A stretch of DNA of 64,000 nt from assembly GCF_037095755.1 (NCBI RefSeq), contig NZ_JBAWKJ010000001.1, positions 2,235,001 to 2,299,000 of the forward strand. The letters are read 5' to 3'. Numbering within the stretch: position 1 is the first letter of the stretch; every line of letters begins with the position of its first letter. Below, piece by piece: positions 61,363 to 64,000 of the stretch. The stretch is from Sphingopyxis sp. CCNWLW2. Its GTDB lineage: Bacteria > Pseudomonadota > Alphaproteobacteria > Sphingomonadales > Sphingomonadaceae. A program made the position numbers and the translations under genes. The notes below the pieces were generated by a model, which saw only the letters and a program-made list of their open reading frames with translations, was not told the DNA's origin and did no database searches.

Positions 61363-63591
61363 ATGGATTTGGATGATATCGGGGTGATGGCAGATATGGC
61401 GAAGTCGGCGAGCCGCGGGTCGGCGGACAATGGCGGACGCGCGACGTCAGGTGAAGCACGCATTGCGGCCGAGGCGCTGGTCTCCAGCATGACCCTCGAC
61501 GAGAAGCTCTCTTTCGTCATCAGCTATTTCCCGCTCATTTCTCCGCGGGCCGCCGAATTGGGGATGATCCCGTCCTCAGGGTTCACGCCGGGCCTTGCGC
61601 GGCTCGGCATTCCGCCGCTCACCATTACCGACGCCAGCCTCGGGGTGGCCAACACGCTCAATGCGCGCGTCGATGATACGGCGACCGCCTTGCCCGCGGC
61701 GCTGGCGACAGGCGCCAGTTTCGATCCGGAGATTGCGCGGGCCGGGGGAGCAATGATCGGCAGCGAGGCTTATTCCAAGGGCTTCAACGTCATGCTCGCG
61801 GGCGGGATCAACCTCACGCGTGATCCCTGGTGCGGTCGCAATTTCGAATATATCGGCGAAGATCCGCTGCTGAGCGGCCGCCTCGGCGGCGCCGCCGTTG
61901 CTGGTATCCAGTCCAATCATATCGCGGCAACGGTCAAGCATTATGTGCTGAACTCGCAGGAAACCGGACGAATGATCGTCGATGCTAGGATTGACCCTGT
62001 CGACCTTCGCGAAAGCGATCTGCTGGCATTCGAAATCGCCATCGAGGATGGCAAACCGGCATCGGTGATGACGGGCTACAACCGGATCAACGGCGATTAT
62101 GCCGGTGAGCATGCCGTGCTGATCAACGACATTCTCAAGGGCGACTGGAACTATCCGGGCTGGGTCATGTCCGACTGGGGGGCTGTCCATTCGACCGAAA
62201 AATCTGTCCTGGCAGGCTTGGACCAGGAATCGGGTATCGAACTCGACTCGGTGCTCAACGGCGCCATCTTCTTCACCGACCGGCTGAAGGACGCCGTGTC
62301 CGAGGGTCGCGTGCCCGAGGTTCGGCTCGACGATATGGTCGCGCGCATCCTTGGCGCAATGATCGGGGTTGGCGCTTTCGACGTTCCTGTACCGGCCACG
62401 CCGCAGCCTTCGCCCGTCGCAGCGAATGGTGCGGTTGCCCAACGCGTAGCCGAAACGGGCTCGGTCCTGCTCCGCAACGAAGGCCATATCCTGCCGCTCT
62501 CGGGCGATGTGGCGAGCATCGCCGTGATCGGCGGGAACGCCGACGTCGGCGTGCCATCGGGCGGCGGATCGTCGCAGGTGCGCTCGATCGGCGGCGCGCC
62601 GATCGAGCGATCGCTCGATTCAGGCGATGGCGCCTGGTTCTGCCGCGAAACCTATCACGCGTCGTCACCGCTTGGCGCGCTTCGCGAACGACTGCCGGCG
62701 GCCGACATCCGCTTCGACAATGGCGCCGATGCGCAGGCGGCGGCGGCATTGGCATCCGAATGCGACGTGGCGATCATCTTTGCCACCCAGTGGCAGACCG
62801 AGGCCGTGGATGCGCTCACGCTCGCGCTCCCCGACGAGCAGGATGCGTTGATCGAGGCCGTGGCGACCGCAAATTCAAAAACAATCATCGTCCTCGAAAC
62901 CGGCGGCCCCGTATTGATGCCCTGGCTCGAGAGGGTGCCCGCCATTCTCGAGGCCTGGTACCCAGGCCAGCGCGGCGGTGAAGCCATTGCGCGGCTGCTG
63001 CTCGGCGACGTCAATCCGTCGGGACGGCTTCCGATCACCTTTCCTGCGACGGACGATCAGGCGCCCAGGCCCCAACCGGCCGGCCTCGCCGAGCTTCGCG
63101 CCCGGGACGCGGCGGTGGCGGCGGGCGACAAAAGCGCTCGTATCGCGCCCTTCGAAGCCGAATATGTCGAGGGTGCGAATGTCGGATATCGTTGGTTCGA
63201 GCAAGCGGGCCGGCCGCCCCTGTTTCCGTTCGGCTTCGGCCTCAGCTACACAAGCTTCGAGCATGCAAATCTGGCGATCGAGCACGGCGACAGGCCGCAG
63301 GTTCTTCTCGATATCGCGAACACCGGCCCGCGCAGCGGTGCCGACGTGCCGCAGATCTACGTGCGGGCGGCCGATCGGAACGGCGTCGAGACCTGGCGGC
63401 TGGCCGGATTTGCGCGGGTAGAGCTTGCTCCGGGCGAATGCCGGCGCGTGGCGATCGACCTCGAGCCGCGCGCTTATGGGAATTGGGACGATGTGGCCGG
63501 AAAATGGCGGAGGACCTCGGCCAGCCTGCCTCTAGCGGTCGGCCGCTCGGCGACCGATTTCACGCTGCGCGGCAGCCTTCCTCCGAACTGA
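61363..63591 (+). CDS. GH3 beta-glycosidase (no signal peptide)
   Basis: A 742-residue GH3 enzyme. ATG 61363 follows GGAAAGACGC; no hydrophobic leader is present, so it should be cytoplasmic. Domain landmarks: TDASLGVANTL, KGFNVMLAGGINLTRDPWCG, KHYVLNSQETGR, the nucleophile Asp271 in WVMSDWGAVHS, the sandwich domain IAVIGGNADVGVPSGGGSSQ, and FPFGFGLSYTSF. It is a paralogue of the exported GH3 enzyme and is transcribed away from it. The active-site neighbour sequence reads TDASLGVANTL where the exported paralogue has ESDGPIGVANM, so the two may differ in sugar preference. A possible division: outer enzyme for the whole glycoside, inner enzyme for the fragments. A bidirectional terminator follows. 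Confidence 0.9.
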   Translation: MDLDDIGVMADMAKSASRGSADNGGRATSGEARIAAEALVSSMTLDEKLSFVISYFPLISPRAAELGMIPSSGFTPGLARLGIPPLTITDASLGVANTLNARVDDTATALPAALATGASFDPEIARAGGAMIGSEAYSKGFNVMLAGGINLTRDPWCGRNFEYIGEDPLLSGRLGGAAVAGIQSNHIAATVKHYVLNSQETGRMIVDARIDPVDLRESDLLAFEIAIEDGKPASVMTGYNRINGDYAGEHAVLINDILKGDWNYPGWVMSDWGAVHSTEKSVLAGLDQESGIELDSVLNGAIFFTDRLKDAVSEGRVPEVRLDDMVARILGAMIGVGAFDVPVPATPQPSPVAANGAVAQRVAETGSVLLRNEGHILPLSGDVASIAVIGGNADVGVPSGGGSSQVRSIGGAPIERSLDSGDGAWFCRETYHASSPLGALRERLPAADIRFDNGADAQAAAALASECDVAIIFATQWQTEAVDALTLALPDEQDALIEAVATANSKTIIVLETGGPVLMPWLERVPAILEAWYPGQRGGEAIARLLLGDVNPSGRLPITFPATDDQAPRPQPAGLAELRARDAAVAAGDKSARIAPFEAEYVEGANVGYRWFEQAGRPPLFPFGFGLSYTSFEHANLAIEHGDRPQVLLDIANTGPRSGADVPQIYVRAADRNGVETWRLAGFARVELAPGECRRVAIDLEPRAYGNWDDVAGKWRRTSASLPLAVGRSATDFTLRGSLPPN

Positions 63592-63611
63592 CGCTGCATC
63601 TGGCGCATGAA

Positions 63612-63644
63612 AAAGCCGCCCGGTTCTGCAAACCGGGCGGCTTT
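63612..63644. terminator. bidirectional terminator after the GH3 gene
   Basis: AAAGCCGCCCGGTT pairs perfectly with AACCGGGCGGCTTT (63631-63644) around CTGCA. T-runs or A-runs flank both sides. It lies between convergent genes. Confidence 0.9.
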
Positions 63645-63670
63645 CTAATGTTGGGTGCGGCTCTGTCGGC

Positions 63671-64000
63671 TTATTTGACATCCTTGAGCGCTGTGTCGAG
63701 CTCGACGAGTTTGTCCTCGGGGAGGGCGCCTGTCGCCTCTGAAATCTGCTTTGCGCTCATGCCTTTGATCATTTCCCAGGCCGGATGCTTGTCGAGGTCG
63801 GGGAAGACCTTCAGCGTGGCTTCCTTGGCCGCCGGGTTGGCCATCAGATTCTCGAGCGTGGTTTCGCGCGAGAAGGGCTGTGTTGCGGCAGTCGCCGCAG
63901 GAGCTGCCGCAACGGGCACCGCAGCGGCTTCGGTTTTGGCGGGTTCGGCGAAGGCCGGCGTGCTCGCGAGGAGCAGCGCGGCGGCGGCGATTTTCAGTTT
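63671..64000 (-). CDS. small exported protein of unknown function, 5' end off the window
   Basis: The frame is open from the right edge to the stop at 63671, at least 109 residues. The first visible residues form a signal peptide (KLKIAAAALLLASTPAFAEP), so the start codon is just beyond the edge. An Ala/Pro/Thr-rich linker follows. The mature part is RETTLENLMANPAAKEATLK followed by VFPDLDKHPAWEMIKGMSAK, a short helical domain seen in sphingomonad proteins of unknown role. No metabolic link to the neighbouring genes is apparent, and the strong terminator separates it from the GH3 gene. Confidence 0.7.
   Translation of the reverse strand, partial: KLKIAAAALLLASTPAFAEPAKTEAAAVPVAAAPAATAATQPFSRETTLENLMANPAAKEATLKVFPDLDKHPAWEMIKGMSAKQISEATGALPEDKLVELDTALKDVK

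Noticed and set aside
1..64000. CRISPR array, rRNA, tRNA or insertion sequence
   Set aside because: No spaced direct repeats, RNA-gene sequence or transposase signature were seen.

Overview
The window looks like a chromosomal segment of a sphingomonad-type alphaproteobacterium (Sphingopyxis, Novosphingobium or Sphingobium relatives). It is GC-rich, full of TonB-dependent receptors, and pairs receptors with tannase-family esterases, type-B carboxylesterases and sugar catabolic genes. No rRNA, tRNA, CRISPR array or insertion sequence was recognised. All assignments come from reading motifs; no database search was run.

Layout. 1-809: 3' part of a TadG-like pilus gene. 810-4701: eroded remains of an integrative conjugative element, including a small mobile-element ORF, a frameshifted AbiEi-like wing-helix gene, a chimera of DUF736 and TrbG, then intact trbI and a DUF2274 gene. 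4738-7818: an acyl-CoA synthetase divergent from a LysR regulator. 8157-19969: two TonB receptors and three tannase-family esterases, plus the frameshifted tail of another esterase. 20049-26425: acyl-CoA ligases, two MaoC hydratases and a GntP permease. 26523-33014: a third receptor, a small membrane protein, a fourth tannase-family esterase and a carboxylesterase. 33181-55780: sugar oxidation and catabolism. 55921-63591: GH1, carboxylesterase and two GH3 glycosidases. 63671-64000: 5'-truncated end of an exported protein gene.

How the genes may work together. Receptors import an ester-decorated glycoside. Exported esterases (four tannase-like, two type-B, one cutinase-like) remove acyl groups. 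The acids released could be activated by three acyl-CoA synthetases and processed by MaoC hydratases. Glycosidases GH1, GH3 (two) and GH42 release sugars. A GMC dehydrogenase with a Tat subunit and a cytochrome c, two isomerase/epimerase-like proteins, two Gfo/Idh proteins and a ThuA protein resemble 3-keto-glycoside systems. Two SDRs, an SMP-30 lactonase, an IlvD/Edd dehydratase, an FAH-family hydrolase and a D-lactate dehydrogenase make a complete non-phosphorylative route ending in pyruvate plus lactate. A D-lactate enzyme points to a D-series 6-deoxyhexose (D-quinovose or D-fucose) instead of L-rhamnose or L-fucose.

The most striking signal is an 18-bp inverted repeat, roughly RCAGTCA-N4-TGACTGT. 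It recurs at about 17 intergenic places from 7.9 kb to 61.3 kb, usually 55-115 bp before a start codon and often touching a -10-like element. This suggests the whole span is one regulon under a repressor encoded outside the window.
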